Positions 1 through 5,430 are shown, numbered from the stretch's first letter. The stretch: 5,430 bases of DNA from Pseudomonadota bacterium (GCA_021848555.1 JAJZUN010000233.1:1-5430), one strand, 5' to 3'. A program made the numbers and translations. Notes: generated by a model not told the origin, from the sequence alone.

Positions 1-89
1 GATCTGACCAGTATCAGCCAGTAGCTGAGCCGGCCAACGCGCTCGCTCAGCGCATCGATAAGGCCGGAAAGTCGGAGTAGTAGTTTCAC
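1..89 (-). CDS. TRAP transporter small permease (DctQ-type), N-terminal fragment
   Basis: Partial gene leaving the left edge; only the first 29 codons are visible. From a GTG at 89-87 the frame reads MKLLLRLSGLIDALSERVGR, then a hydrophobic run (SYWLILV) that begins a membrane helix. This pattern, a short amphipathic start with LIDAL.ERVG followed by the first transmembrane segment, is what I recall for the small membrane subunit of TRAP transporters of the mannitol/chloroaromatic-compound subgroup. These subunits work with a large DctM permease and a periplasmic DctP binding protein to import organic acids using the sodium gradient. The start is supported by AGAGGA on the minus strand at 100-95, five bases upstream. 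The gene lies downstream of pmbA on the same strand but has its own promoter-like region in the 131-bp gap. The family call rests on fewer than 30 residues; another small membrane protein is possible. Confidence 0.55.
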   Translation of the reverse strand, partial: MKLLLRLSGLIDALSERVGRLSYWLILVR

Positions 90-94
90 GGGAT

Positions 95-100
95 TCCTCT
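95..100 (-). promoter_or_regulatory. Shine-Dalgarno site of the TRAP small permease gene
   Basis: On the minus strand the bases read AGAGGA and are followed after five bases (ATCCC) by the GTG at 89. The match and spacing are good, and they are the main reason for accepting GTG as the start of the truncated left-edge gene. Confidence 0.6.
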
Positions 101-130
101 GAATCAGTCAAGGATGCACAGCCGCGGATT

Positions 131-148
131 TCGGGGGCGCGGCCCCGC
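131..148 (-). promoter_or_regulatory. GC-rich hairpin in the TRAP gene 5' leader
   Basis: The plus strand holds GGGGC GCG GCCCC, a perfect 5-bp stem with a 3-nt loop. It sits in a wider imperfect inverted repeat (minus strand TCGCGGGGC / GCCCCCGA). It lies just downstream of the minus-strand TATAAT, so it would overlap the transcription start or form the very 5' end of the TRAP mRNA. It could also be a residual pmbA transcription terminator, since it is about 75 bases past the pmbA stop, but there is no T-run after it on the minus strand. Function is inferred. Confidence 0.35.
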
Positions 149-150
149 GA

Positions 151-156
151 ATTATA
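151..156 (-). promoter_or_regulatory. Sigma70-like -10 box (TATAAT) for the TRAP gene
   Basis: A perfect TATAAT on the minus strand (plus ATTATA) in an otherwise GC-rich region, pointing toward the gene starting at 89. Transcription would start near 143-145, giving a leader of about 55 nt. The -35 position, 16-19 bp upstream, has no good match to TTGACA (AGCGTC at 17-bp spacing), which suggests activator dependence. It is assigned to the TRAP gene because that is the only start downstream on this strand. Confidence 0.5.
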
Positions 157-158
157 GG

Positions 159-197
159 GGATTTCACCCTGTTGACGCTAAGGATTTACCCTGATTG
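159..197. repeat. Imperfect 16-bp direct repeat, candidate operator
   Basis: Two copies of about 16 bp: GGATTTCACCCTGTTG at 159-174 and GGATTTACCCTGATTG at 182-197. They differ by one base gained and one lost. The shared ACCCTG core recurs at 22-bp spacing, close to two helical turns. The copies cover the spacer between -10 and -35 and the region just upstream of -35 of the minus-strand promoter, where a regulator would bind. A third, shorter GGATTTC lies at 126-132. The repeat itself is visible; regulatory binding is inferred. Confidence 0.45.
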
Positions 198-220
198 TGC
201 CCGGACCCTGGGGGCCGCGC

Positions 221-1561
221 TCAGTTGCCGGCGATGGTCATGCCGTCCAAGAGGATGGAGCCGCTGCGGCGCGAACCGCGCGTGAGTTGGTCCGAGCCCA
301 CCGCGACTATGCCCTTGAACATGTCGCGCAAATTGCCGGCGATGGTGATCTCCTCCACCGGATAGCGGATCTCGCCGCCCTCCACCCAGTAGCCGGCCGC
401 GCCGCGCGAATAGTCGCCGGTGACCATGTTGATGCCCTGCCCCATCAGGTCGGTGACGAACAGGCCGCGGCCCATTTTCTTCAGCAGCCCGGGCAGGTCG
501 AGATCGCCGCTCTTGAGTATCAGATTGTGATTGCCGCCGGCATTGCCGGTGCTCTTCATGCCGAGCTTGCGCGCCGAGTAGGTGCCGAGGAAATAGCCCT
601 GCAGCACGCCATCCTTCACCACCTCGCGCGGCCGCGTGGCGACGCCGTCGTCGTCGAAGTAGCAGCTTGCCAGCCCTTTCGGGAGATGCGGCTGCTCGGT
701 AATCTGCACCAGCGGCGAGAACACCTGCTTGCCCAGGCTGTCCTGCAGAAACGAGGTCTTGCGATACAGGCTGCCGCCGCTCACGGCGCCGACGAAACTC
801 GCCAGCAGGCCGCCGGCCATGGTCGCCTCGAACAGCACCGGCACTTTCATCGTCTTCAGCTTGCGGCTGCCCAGGCGCGCCAGCGCCCGCTCCCCTGCAT
901 AACGCCCGAGCGCCTCGCCCGTGGGCAGATCGCGCGCGGCGCGCGCCTCTGCGTACCAGTCATCGCGCTGCATCGCCCCGTTCTGCGCGGCGATCACCGC
1001 GCAGGAAAGATAGTGGCGCGTGGTCGGATAGCCGGCGGCAAAACCGTTGGAGTTGGCGACCACGAACTGGTGCTGCTGGGTCGAGACGCCCGCCCCTTCC
1101 GAGTTGACGATCCGCCGATCGAGCGCAAAAGCCGCAGCCTCGCAGGCGCGCGCGCGCGCGATCGCCTCGGCTATCGGCAGGTCCCAGGGGTGGAACAGAT
1201 CGAGGTCATGGATCTCGCGCGCCATCAGATCCGGATCGGCCAGGCCGGCGCAGTCGTCCGCCGCGGTAAAGCGCGCGATGCTGACGGCGGCGGCCACCGT
1301 ATCGGTGAGCGCCTTGGCGGAAAAATCCGAGGTGCTGGCAAAGCCCTTGCGTTTGCCCAGATAGGCGGTGACGCCTATGCTTTTGTCGCGGTTGTATTCG
1401 ATGGTCTCGACCTCGCCCTTGCGCACCACGGCGGTCTGGCCATAGCCCTCGGACACATCGGTCTCGCAGGCGCTCGCGCCCTGCGCGGCGGCCTGCCTCA
1501 GCACGTCCAGGGCGATCTGCCTGAGCGTGTCCAGCGGATGGGTGAAACGCGCCGTCGTCAT
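221..1561 (-). CDS. pmbA: PmbA/TldE, TldD-TldE metallopeptidase partner subunit
   Basis: 446 residues, close to the roughly 450 of E. coli PmbA (TldE). This family partners TldD in a heteromeric cytoplasmic peptidase. In E. coli the pair matures microcin B17 and degrades the CcdA antitoxin, with the zinc site carried by TldD. No HExxxH-type zinc motif is visible here, as expected for the TldE half. Conserved stretches include GEVETIEYN (49-57), GVTAYLGKRKG (63-73), DLDLFHP (119-125), GGSLYRKTSFLQDSLGKQ (262-279), TYSARKLGMKSTGNAGG (327-343), TDLMGQG (370-376), TGDYSRGAAGYWVE (381-394), EITIAGN (404-410) and the family-typical tail GSILLDGMTIAGN. The start ATG has CAGG about six bases upstream on the minus strand. 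tldD is not in the window. The gene is divergent from yjgA, a pairing common in beta- and gammaproteobacteria. A GC dinucleotide run at 1158-1146 encodes part of an Ala/Arg-rich stretch (residues 135-139). Confidence 0.95.
   Translation of the reverse strand: MTTARFTHPLDTLRQIALDVLRQAAAQGASACETDVSEGYGQTAVVRKGEVETIEYNRDKSIGVTAYLGKRKGFASTSDFSAKALTDTVAAAVSIARFTAADDCAGLADPDLMAREIHDLDLFHPWDLPIAEAIARARACEAAAFALDRRIVNSEGAGVSTQQHQFVVANSNGFAAGYPTTRHYLSCAVIAAQNGAMQRDDWYAEARAARDLPTGEALGRYAGERALARLGSRKLKTMKVPVLFEATMAGGLLASFVGAVSGGSLYRKTSFLQDSLGKQVFSPLVQITEQPHLPKGLASCYFDDDGVATRPREVVKDGVLQGYFLGTYSARKLGMKSTGNAGGNHNLILKSGDLDLPGLLKKMGRGLFVTDLMGQGINMVTGDYSRGAAGYWVEGGEIRYPVEEITIAGNLRDMFKGIVAVGSDQLTRGSRRSGSILLDGMTIAGN
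1146..1158. repeat. GC dinucleotide run inside pmbA
   Basis: Thirteen bases of strictly alternating G and C, lying within pmbA and read there as alternating Ala and Arg codons. Alternating GC tracts can adopt Z-DNA and can slip in replication, but a tract this short in a high-GC gene is most likely just codon usage. Confidence 0.6.
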
Positions 1562-1620
1562 TGAACCTGTCGTCCTCGTACTTTGGCCATTGGGATGGAG
1601 TGCGATCTGCGAAAACCGTT

Positions 1621-1629
1621 ATCATAGCA
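1621..1629 (-). promoter_or_regulatory. Extended -10 promoter element for pmbA
   Basis: On the minus strand the bases read TGCTATGAT: a TATGAT hexamer (5 of 6 to TATAAT) preceded by TG one base upstream, the extended -10 arrangement. The hexamer 17 bp upstream (GGGTAC) is not a -35 match, which extended -10 promoters can tolerate. The predicted transcript would start near 1614 and give pmbA a leader of about 50 nt. Confidence 0.4.
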
Positions 1630-1648
1630 GGTACGAACCTACCGTACC
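1630..1648. repeat. Inverted repeat just upstream of the yjgA start
   Basis: GGTACG (1630-1635) and CGTACC (1643-1648) form a 6-bp inverted repeat around a 7-base loop, ending 7 bases before the yjgA ATG. A nested smaller one, AGGT-ACGA-ACCT, lies at 1629-1640. It could be an RNA hairpin in the yjgA leader or an operator in the divergent pmbA/yjgA control region, since it abuts the pmbA -10 element. The structure is seen; the role is inferred. Confidence 0.45.
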
Positions 1649-1655
1649 CGGCACC

Positions 1656-2189
1656 ATGCAAGACGCACCAGACAACGATAGCGACCGCGATCAGGTCGAA
1701 GCACCCAGCAAATCCGCCAGGAAGCGGGAGATGCTCGCCTTGCAAGAACTGGGGGTCGAGCTGGTCGGGCTGAACGCGCAGCAGCTGGAGACCATGCAGC
1801 TGCCGGAGGCGCTGCTGGACGCCGTGCAGGAAGCCCAGCGCCTGAACAAACACGAGGCGAGGCGGCGGCAGATGCAATTCATCGGCCGCCTGATGCGCGA
1901 CCTCGACGCCGTGCCGATACGCGAGCGGCTGGCACAGTGGAAGGGAAAAGGGCGCGAGCACACGGCGCAGCTGCACGCGATCGAGCGCTGGCGCGACGAG
2001 CTATTGGCCGGAGATCAAGCACTGGAGCGCTTCTTGGGCCAGTACCCGGGCGCAGACAGCCAGCAACTGCGCACCCTGATCCGCAATGCGCGACGCGAAC
2101 AGGACGCGGCCTTGCCGCCGAAGAGCTACCGCGAACTGTTCCGGGTGCTGCGCGAAATAACGACTGGCGAGGGTGCAGCCGATGACTGA
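1656..2189 (+). CDS. darP: DarP/YjgA, 50S ribosome assembly factor (DUF615)
   Basis: 177 residues, against about 183 for E. coli YjgA (renamed DarP), a protein that binds late 50S ribosomal precursors and helps large-subunit assembly in the cytoplasm. It is acidic and probably disordered at residues 1-18, then mostly helical and basic. Family signatures are EARRRQMQFIGRLMR (67-81), SQQLRTLIRNARREQ (135-149) and PPKSYRELF (154-162), which line up well with the E. coli protein. I chose the ATG at 1656 because it gives the family length; the frame is open further upstream to 1527, but that would overlap pmbA and add non-family sequence. No Shine-Dalgarno is seen before this ATG (preceding bases CCCGGCACC). 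The gene is first in a three-gene cluster, and its stop overlaps the mogA start by 8 nt. Confidence 0.93.
   Translation: MQDAPDNDSDRDQVEAPSKSARKREMLALQELGVELVGLNAQQLETMQLPEALLDAVQEAQRLNKHEARRRQMQFIGRLMRDLDAVPIRERLAQWKGKGREHTAQLHAIERWRDELLAGDQALERFLGQYPGADSQQLRTLIRNARREQDAALPPKSYRELFRVLREITTGEGAADD
2169..2173 (+). promoter_or_regulatory. Shine-Dalgarno site of mogA inside the end of yjgA
   Basis: GAGGG lies 8 bases before the ATG at 2182 and inside the last codons of yjgA. It fixes the mogA start at 2182; the in-frame GTG at 2173 overlaps the site and is therefore unlikely. The arrangement suits translational coupling with yjgA. Confidence 0.6.
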
Positions 2190-2826
2190 AAATTCGTTTC
2201 AAAATGATCCAGATGTTCTGTTGATCGGCCTCGTTTCCGTCAGCGACCGCGCCTCCGCCGGCGTGTACCAGGACGAAGGCATCCCGGCGCTGGAGGCCTG
2301 GTTTTCGCGCGCCATCGCGGCACCGGCCTGGCGCACCGAGAAGCGTCTGATTCCGGACGAGCAGGCAGCGATCGAGGCCGCGCTGATCGAACTGGTCGAC
2401 GGCGCCGGCTGCCATCTGGTGCTCACCACCGGCGGCACCGGCCCGGCCTGGCGCGACGTGACACCCGAGGCGACGCTGGCGGTCGCCGACAAGCCCATGC
2501 CCGGATTCGGCGAGCAGATGCGCCGCATCAGCCTGGAGTTCGTGCCGACGGCGATCCTGTCGCGCCAGGTCGCGGTGATCCGCTTTCGCCGCGGCCATAA
2601 CACGACGCCGATAGGCAGTCTGATTATCAATCTGCCGGGCCAGCCCAAGTCGATCCGGGAGACGCTCGAAGGCCTCAAGGACCAGGACGGCAAACAGCTC
2701 GTACCGGGGATATTCGCCGCCGTGCCCTATTGCGTCGACCTCATCGGCGGGCCCTACATCGAGACCCGCGAGGACGTGATCAAGGCGTTCCGCCCGAAAT
2801 CCGCAATCCGGCCGAAGAAAGCTTAG
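2182..2826 (+). CDS. mogA: MogA, molybdopterin adenylyltransferase
   Basis: 214 residues (E. coli MogA has 195). The family adenylates molybdopterin with ATP, the step before MoeA inserts molybdate, in cytoplasmic molybdenum cofactor synthesis. The likeness to E. coli MogA is strong throughout: GLVSVSDRASAGVYQDEGIPALE (from 16), RLIPDEQ (55-61), TTGGTGPAWRDVTPEATLAV (from 82), MPGFGEQMR (106-114), VPTAILSRQ (121-129), NLPGQPKS (150-157), PYIETREDV (191-199) and AFRPKSA (202-208). D59 and D92 match the catalytic Asp49 and Asp82 of E. coli. Two differences stand out: about 10 extra N-terminal residues, and an insertion of about 9 residues (around 135-145, FRRGHNTTPIG) between the VIR strand and the NLPGQPKS loop. 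It overlaps yjgA by 8 nt, and the esterase start follows 5 nt after its stop. The presence of mogA implies the cell uses molybdoenzymes. Confidence 0.95.
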   Translation: MTENSFQNDPDVLLIGLVSVSDRASAGVYQDEGIPALEAWFSRAIAAPAWRTEKRLIPDEQAAIEAALIELVDGAGCHLVLTTGGTGPAWRDVTPEATLAVADKPMPGFGEQMRRISLEFVPTAILSRQVAVIRFRRGHNTTPIGSLIINLPGQPKSIRETLEGLKDQDGKQLVPGIFAAVPYCVDLIGGPYIETREDVIKAFRPKSAIRPKKA

Positions 2827-2831
2827 CCGCC

Positions 2832-3494
2832 TTGGGCACTGCACCCCTGGAAACCCTGGAGATCGAGACTGCGCCTGGTCCGCAGGCCAGCGTGATCTGG
2901 CTGCACGGCCTCGGCGCCGACGGCAACGACTTCGCACCGCTGGCCGGCGAAATCGAACTGCCCTGCGCCGTGCGCTACATTTTCCCGCACGCCCCGATGA
3001 TGCCGGTGAGCATCAACGGCGGCTATGTGATGCGCGCCTGGTATGACATCAGCGATGCCGCCATCCGGCGCGAAGACGAAGACGGTGTGCGCGCCTCGCA
3101 GCGCAGCGTGGAAGCGCTGCTGGCGCGCGAGAAATCCCGCGGCGTCGCCGCGCACCGCATCGTGCTCGCCGGGTTCTCCCAGGGCGGCGCGATCGCGCTG
3201 CAGACGGGTCTGCGCCACGCCGAACGGCTTGCCGGCGTCATGGCGCTCTCGACCTATGTGCCGCTGGCAGACAGGCTGGCGGCCGAGGCGAACCCTGCCA
3301 ACCGCGACCTGCCTATCTTCATGGCACACGGCGCGCGTGACCCGATGATCGCCATCGACCGCGCCAAGGAGTCGCGCGATCTGCTGCTGCAGCAGGGTTA
3401 CGCGCCTGAGTGGAGGGAATACCGGATGGAGCATTCGGTGTGCCCGCAGGAAATCGCCGATATCGCCAAGTGGCTGGCGCGCGTGCTCGCCTGA
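2832..3494 (+). CDS. Carboxylesterase/phospholipase-type alpha/beta hydrolase (EstB-like)
   Basis: 220 residues, the usual size for the compact bacterial carboxylesterases of the EstB/acyl-protein-thioesterase-like family, which hydrolyse short-chain carboxylic esters; the natural substrate cannot be told from sequence. Visible features are the HGLGADG oxyanion loop (25-31), nucleophile elbow GFSQGG with Ser116 (114-119), Asp170 in HGARDPM and His201 in RMEHSV, giving a full catalytic triad in the expected order. No signal peptide, so cytoplasmic. The start is a TTG: it gives the family-typical beginning (MGTAPLETLEIE), lies 5 nt after the mogA stop, and has AAGAAAG (2815-2821) ten bases upstream. 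The only other in-frame start upstream is a TTG at 2730, deep inside mogA; the first in-frame ATG downstream lies beyond HGLGADG and would remove it. Cotranscription with yjgA and mogA is likely; no functional link to them is evident. Confidence 0.9.
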   Translation: MGTAPLETLEIETAPGPQASVIWLHGLGADGNDFAPLAGEIELPCAVRYIFPHAPMMPVSINGGYVMRAWYDISDAAIRREDEDGVRASQRSVEALLAREKSRGVAAHRIVLAGFSQGGAIALQTGLRHAERLAGVMALSTYVPLADRLAAEANPANRDLPIFMAHGARDPMIAIDRAKESRDLLLQQGYAPEWREYRMEHSVCPQEIADIAKWLARVLA

Positions 3495-3537
3495 AGCCGG
3501 CAAACGACCACCCCGGCTGAGTCCTGCAGTCCGGGGC
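3495..3537. terminator. Convergent junction with weak hairpins, possible terminator
   Basis: The 43 bases between the convergent esterase and gspF stops hold two mutually exclusive stems: AGCCGG/CCGGCT (3495-3500 with 3513-3518) and CCCCGG/CCGGGG (3511-3516 with 3531-3536, 14-base loop). Neither is followed by a clear T-run in the plus direction; in the minus direction there is only a short T-containing stretch (TCGTTTG). A bidirectional terminator is plausible from position, but the hairpins are short. Confidence 0.3.
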
Positions 3538-4743
3538 TCAATGCACCAGTTGATTGATCTCGATGATGGGCAGCAGGATCGCGAGCACGATCATCAGCAC
3601 CACGCCGCCCATCACCAGGATCATCACCGGCTCGAGCAGGGTCAGGAACACGGCCAGGCGCCGCTCCAGCGCCTGGGTTTCGAGCTGCGCTGCGCGCTGC
3701 AGCATCTGCTCCAGCTTGCCGCTCAGCTCTCCGCTCGCGACCAGATGGATCATCAGCGGCGGAAACACGCGCGTTGCGCCCAGCGAGCGCGCCAGGCTCT
3801 CGCCTTCGCGCACGCGCTCGATGGCGCCTTCGATCGCCTCGCGCATCACCATGTTGGTCATCACGCGCGCGCCCGAATTGAGCGCGGACAGGAGCGGCAC
3901 CCCGCCGCCGACCAGGATCGCCAGGGTGCTGGCGAAACGCGAAGTGTTGACGCCGCGTATCAGCGCCCCGAGCCAGGGCGTGCGCAGCAACAAGGCATGC
4001 CAGCTGCGCCGCGGTCCGTCGCGGCGCAGCGCCTGCTGCAGCGCGACCGCGGTGCCGATGACAGCGACGGTAATATACGGCCAGGCGGCGCGCAGGAAAT
4101 CGGACAACCCGATCAGCGCGCGCGTAAGCATGGGCAGGCTTTGCCGCGACTGCTGGAACACCTGCACGATCTGCGGCACGACGAACACCAGCAGGCCGGT
4201 GACGATGCTGACCGCAACCAGGGTGACCAGTACCGGATAGAGCAGCGCGAGGCTGGTTTTCTGCTTCATTGCCTGGCGCGCGTCGAGATAATCGGCGAGG
4301 TGCTGCAGCACCGTGGGCAGCGCTCCCGATTCCTCGCCGCCATGCACCAGCGCCCGGTAGAAATCGGGGAAGCTCCTGTCATAGCTGCCCAGGGCGCCGG
4401 CGAGCGAGAGTCCGGCGGTGATCTCGGACTTGACGCCGCCCAGCACTTCGCGCGTCATCGGCGAGGACGCCTCCTCGATCAGCGCGCTCAGGCACTGCTC
4501 CATGGTCAACCCGGATGCGAGCAAAGTCGCCATCTGCCGGGTCACCAGGCTCAGTTCGTCCGACGAGATGCCGCGCGCCCACGGCTGCCGCGCGCGCTCG
4601 CGCGCCCGCACCAGATCGATCGCCGAGGGCAGCAGCCCCTGGGCGCGCAATTGCGCGCGCGCCTGGCGCGGCGTATCGGCCTGCACCACCCCCGATACCG
4701 CGCGCCCGGCCGCGTCCAGCGCCTCGTAGCGGAAGGACTCCAC
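3538..4743 (-). CDS. gspF: GspF, type II secretion inner-membrane platform protein
   Basis: 401 residues, the normal GspF length. GspF sits in the inner membrane, contacts the GspE ATPase and is thought to transmit its motion to the growing pseudopilus that pushes folded proteins through the outer-membrane secretin. The start MESFRYEALDAAGR is typical of the family. Two T2SSF repeats are visible (about 68-191 and 271-392), with FYRALVHGGEESGALPTVL (from 128) in the first and the matching SGELSGKLEQML (337-348) in the second. Hydrophobic segments lie near 168-192, 221-237 and 368-394, as expected for three membrane helices. The GTG start is the only start giving the family N-terminus; it lies 2 nt after the gspE stop with only a weak GCGAG ahead, so coupled translation is likely. 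PilC of type IV pili is homologous, but the GspE-type neighbour argues for type II secretion. It is the last gene of its operon. Confidence 0.93.
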   Translation of the reverse strand: MESFRYEALDAAGRAVSGVVQADTPRQARAQLRAQGLLPSAIDLVRARERARQPWARGISSDELSLVTRQMATLLASGLTMEQCLSALIEEASSPMTREVLGGVKSEITAGLSLAGALGSYDRSFPDFYRALVHGGEESGALPTVLQHLADYLDARQAMKQKTSLALLYPVLVTLVAVSIVTGLLVFVVPQIVQVFQQSRQSLPMLTRALIGLSDFLRAAWPYITVAVIGTAVALQQALRRDGPRRSWHALLLRTPWLGALIRGVNTSRFASTLAILVGGGVPLLSALNSGARVMTNMVMREAIEGAIERVREGESLARSLGATRVFPPLMIHLVASGELSGKLEQMLQRAAQLETQALERRLAVFLTLLEPVMILVMGGVVLMIVLAILLPIIEINQLVH

Positions 4744-4745
4744 GG

Positions 4746-5430
4746 CTACTCGCGCGTCACGCGCACCACCTCTTCAAGGCTGATCGTGCCCTGGGCGGCC
4801 CAGCGCATGCCGTCGTCGCGCAACGAAAGCATGCCGTTGGCAACCGCGTGGTCGCGCAGCGCCTGTTCGGAGGCACGGTCGTGGATCAGCCGGCGCAGCG
4901 CATCGTCGACGCTGAGCAATTCGTAAATGCCGGTGCGGCCGCGGTAGCCGGAATGATTGCAGGCGGGGCAGCCCTGCGCCGTATAGAAGCTTCCTTTCAT
5001 CGGCGCGAACCCCAGCGCCTTCAACTGCTCCCCATCCGTGGAATACGGCTTGCGGCACTCCAGGCAAAGCCGGCGCACCAGCCGCTGCGCCACCACGCCG
5101 ATCAGGCTGGTGGCGAGCAGGAACGGCTCCACGCCCATATCGACCAGCCGCGTGACTGCGCTCACCGAATCGTTGGTGTGCAAGGTGGCGAACACCAGAT
5201 GGCCGGTCAGGCTCGCCTGCACCGCGATCTGCGCCGTCTCCAGATCGCGGATTTCGCCGATCATGACGACGTCCGGGTCCTGGCGCAGGATGGTGCGCAA
5301 GGCGCGCGCGAAACTCATTTCGATGCGGGTGTTGATCTGGGTCTGGCTGATGCCGTCGAGGTCGTACTCGATCGGATCCTCCACCGTCATGATGTTGAGC
5401 GCCTTCGGATCCAGCCGGGAGAGCGAGGCG
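4746..5430 (-). CDS. gspE: GspE, type II secretion ATPase, C-terminal part
   Basis: The 5' part lies beyond the right edge; 227 residues are visible out of an expected 490-570. GspE is the cytoplasmic hexameric ATPase that powers type II secretion with GspF and GspL. The visible part begins [13 protein letters not shown], just after where the Walker A motif should be. It contains the Asp box TVEDPIEY, Walker [16 protein letters not shown], the His box [13 protein letters not shown], the AQRLVRRLC motif and the paired CLEC...CPAC zinc module (28 residues between the pairs), then [10 protein letters not shown]. It ends EEVVRVTRE. The zinc module marks a GspE/PilB-type assembly ATPase, unlike PilT, and phrases such as [17 protein letters not shown] and [14 protein letters not shown] favour GspE over PilB. 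The reading frame stays open to 5430; an internal ATG at 5390 is not the real start. It is directly upstream of gspF. Confidence 0.95.
   Translation of the reverse strand, partial: ASLSRLDPKALNIMTVEDPIEYDLDGISQTQINTRIEMSFARALRTILRQDPDVVMIGEIRDLETAQIAVQASLTGHLVFATLHTNDSVSAVTRLVDMGVEPFLLATSLIGVVAQRLVRRLCLECRKPYSTDGEQLKALGFAPMKGSFYTAQGCPACNHSGYRGRTGIYELLSVDDALRRLIHDRASEQALRDHAVANGMLSLRDDGMRWAAQGTISLEEVVRVTRE

Noticed and set aside
172..200. Plus-strand TTGACG as a -35 box
   Set aside because: No acceptable -10 lies 16-18 bp downstream (TTGTGC at 195-200), and there is no plus-strand gene before 1656.
197..1564. 455-codon open frame on the plus strand opposite pmbA
   Set aside because: It is the antisense shadow of pmbA in high-GC DNA. 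The product is rich in Ala, Arg and His, has no recognisable domain, and pmbA on the other strand matches its family end to end.
1527..1655. N-terminal extension of yjgA using an upstream start
   Set aside because: It would overlap the pmbA start and add about 43 residues absent from the DarP family; ATG 1656 gives the expected length.
2173..2181. Upstream GTG start for mogA
   Set aside because: It overlaps the GAGGG ribosome site that is correctly spaced for the ATG at 2182.
2730..2831. Upstream TTG start for the esterase
   Set aside because: It lies inside mogA in another frame and adds an Arg/Pro-rich leader not found in this family; TTG 2832 gives the family N-terminus.
1879..2937. 352-codon open frame on the minus strand opposite yjgA, mogA and the esterase
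   Set aside because: It crosses three well-supported plus-strand genes and has an Arg/Ala-rich composition with no family resemblance.
3541..4926. 461-codon open frame on the plus strand opposite gspF and the end of gspE
   Set aside because: Antisense shadow: low-complexity His/Gln/Arg-rich product that crosses the gspF/gspE junction without regard to gene ends.
1..5430. Search for mobile elements, CRISPR arrays, tRNA/rRNA genes and defence or toxin-antitoxin genes
   Set aside because: No transposase, integrase, regularly spaced repeats, cloverleaf-like sequence or unexplained coding stretch was seen; nearly all the window is covered by conserved core genes with similar base composition.

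Overview
The window is GC-rich, with gammaproteobacterial/betaproteobacterial-type housekeeping and secretion genes. The protein set (PmbA/TldE, DarP/YjgA, MogA, an EstB-type carboxylesterase, GspF and GspE) and the divergent pmbA–yjgA pair fit a proteobacterium. I favour a betaproteobacterium of the Rhodocyclales/Nitrosomonadales type, from general family resemblance only; no taxonomic marker gene is present.

Layout from left to right. (1) Positions 1-89, minus strand: the first 29 codons of a gene that runs off the left edge. The residues look like the N-terminus of a TRAP-transporter small (DctQ-type) permease. (2) Positions 90-220: an intergenic stretch with a perfect TATAAT on the minus strand, a GC-rich hairpin and an imperfect direct repeat, probably the control region of the TRAP gene. 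(3) Positions 221-1561, minus strand: pmbA (tldE). (4) Positions 1562-1655: a short divergent promoter region with an extended -10 for pmbA and a small inverted repeat just before yjgA. (5) Positions 1656-3494, plus strand: a tight three-gene cluster of darP/yjgA, mogA and a carboxylesterase, with an 8-nt overlap and then a 5-nt gap, so probably one transcript. (6) Positions 3495-3537: a convergent junction with weak hairpins. (7) Positions 3538-5430, minus strand: gspF and the C-terminal half of gspE, 2 nt apart, the end of a type II secretion operon entering from the right edge.

How they work together: GspE (cytoplasmic ATPase) and GspF (inner-membrane platform) are direct partners in the type II secretion motor. 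PmbA is one half of the TldD/TldE peptidase, DarP acts in 50S ribosome assembly, and MogA acts in molybdenum cofactor synthesis. These last three share neighbourhood rather than a pathway. I found no mobile element, CRISPR array, RNA gene or defence locus, and no candidate for a new multi-gene system. The points most worth a second look are the repeated motif in the TRAP control region, a roughly 9-residue insertion in MogA, and the yjgA start, which lacks a Shine-Dalgarno and sits behind an inverted repeat.
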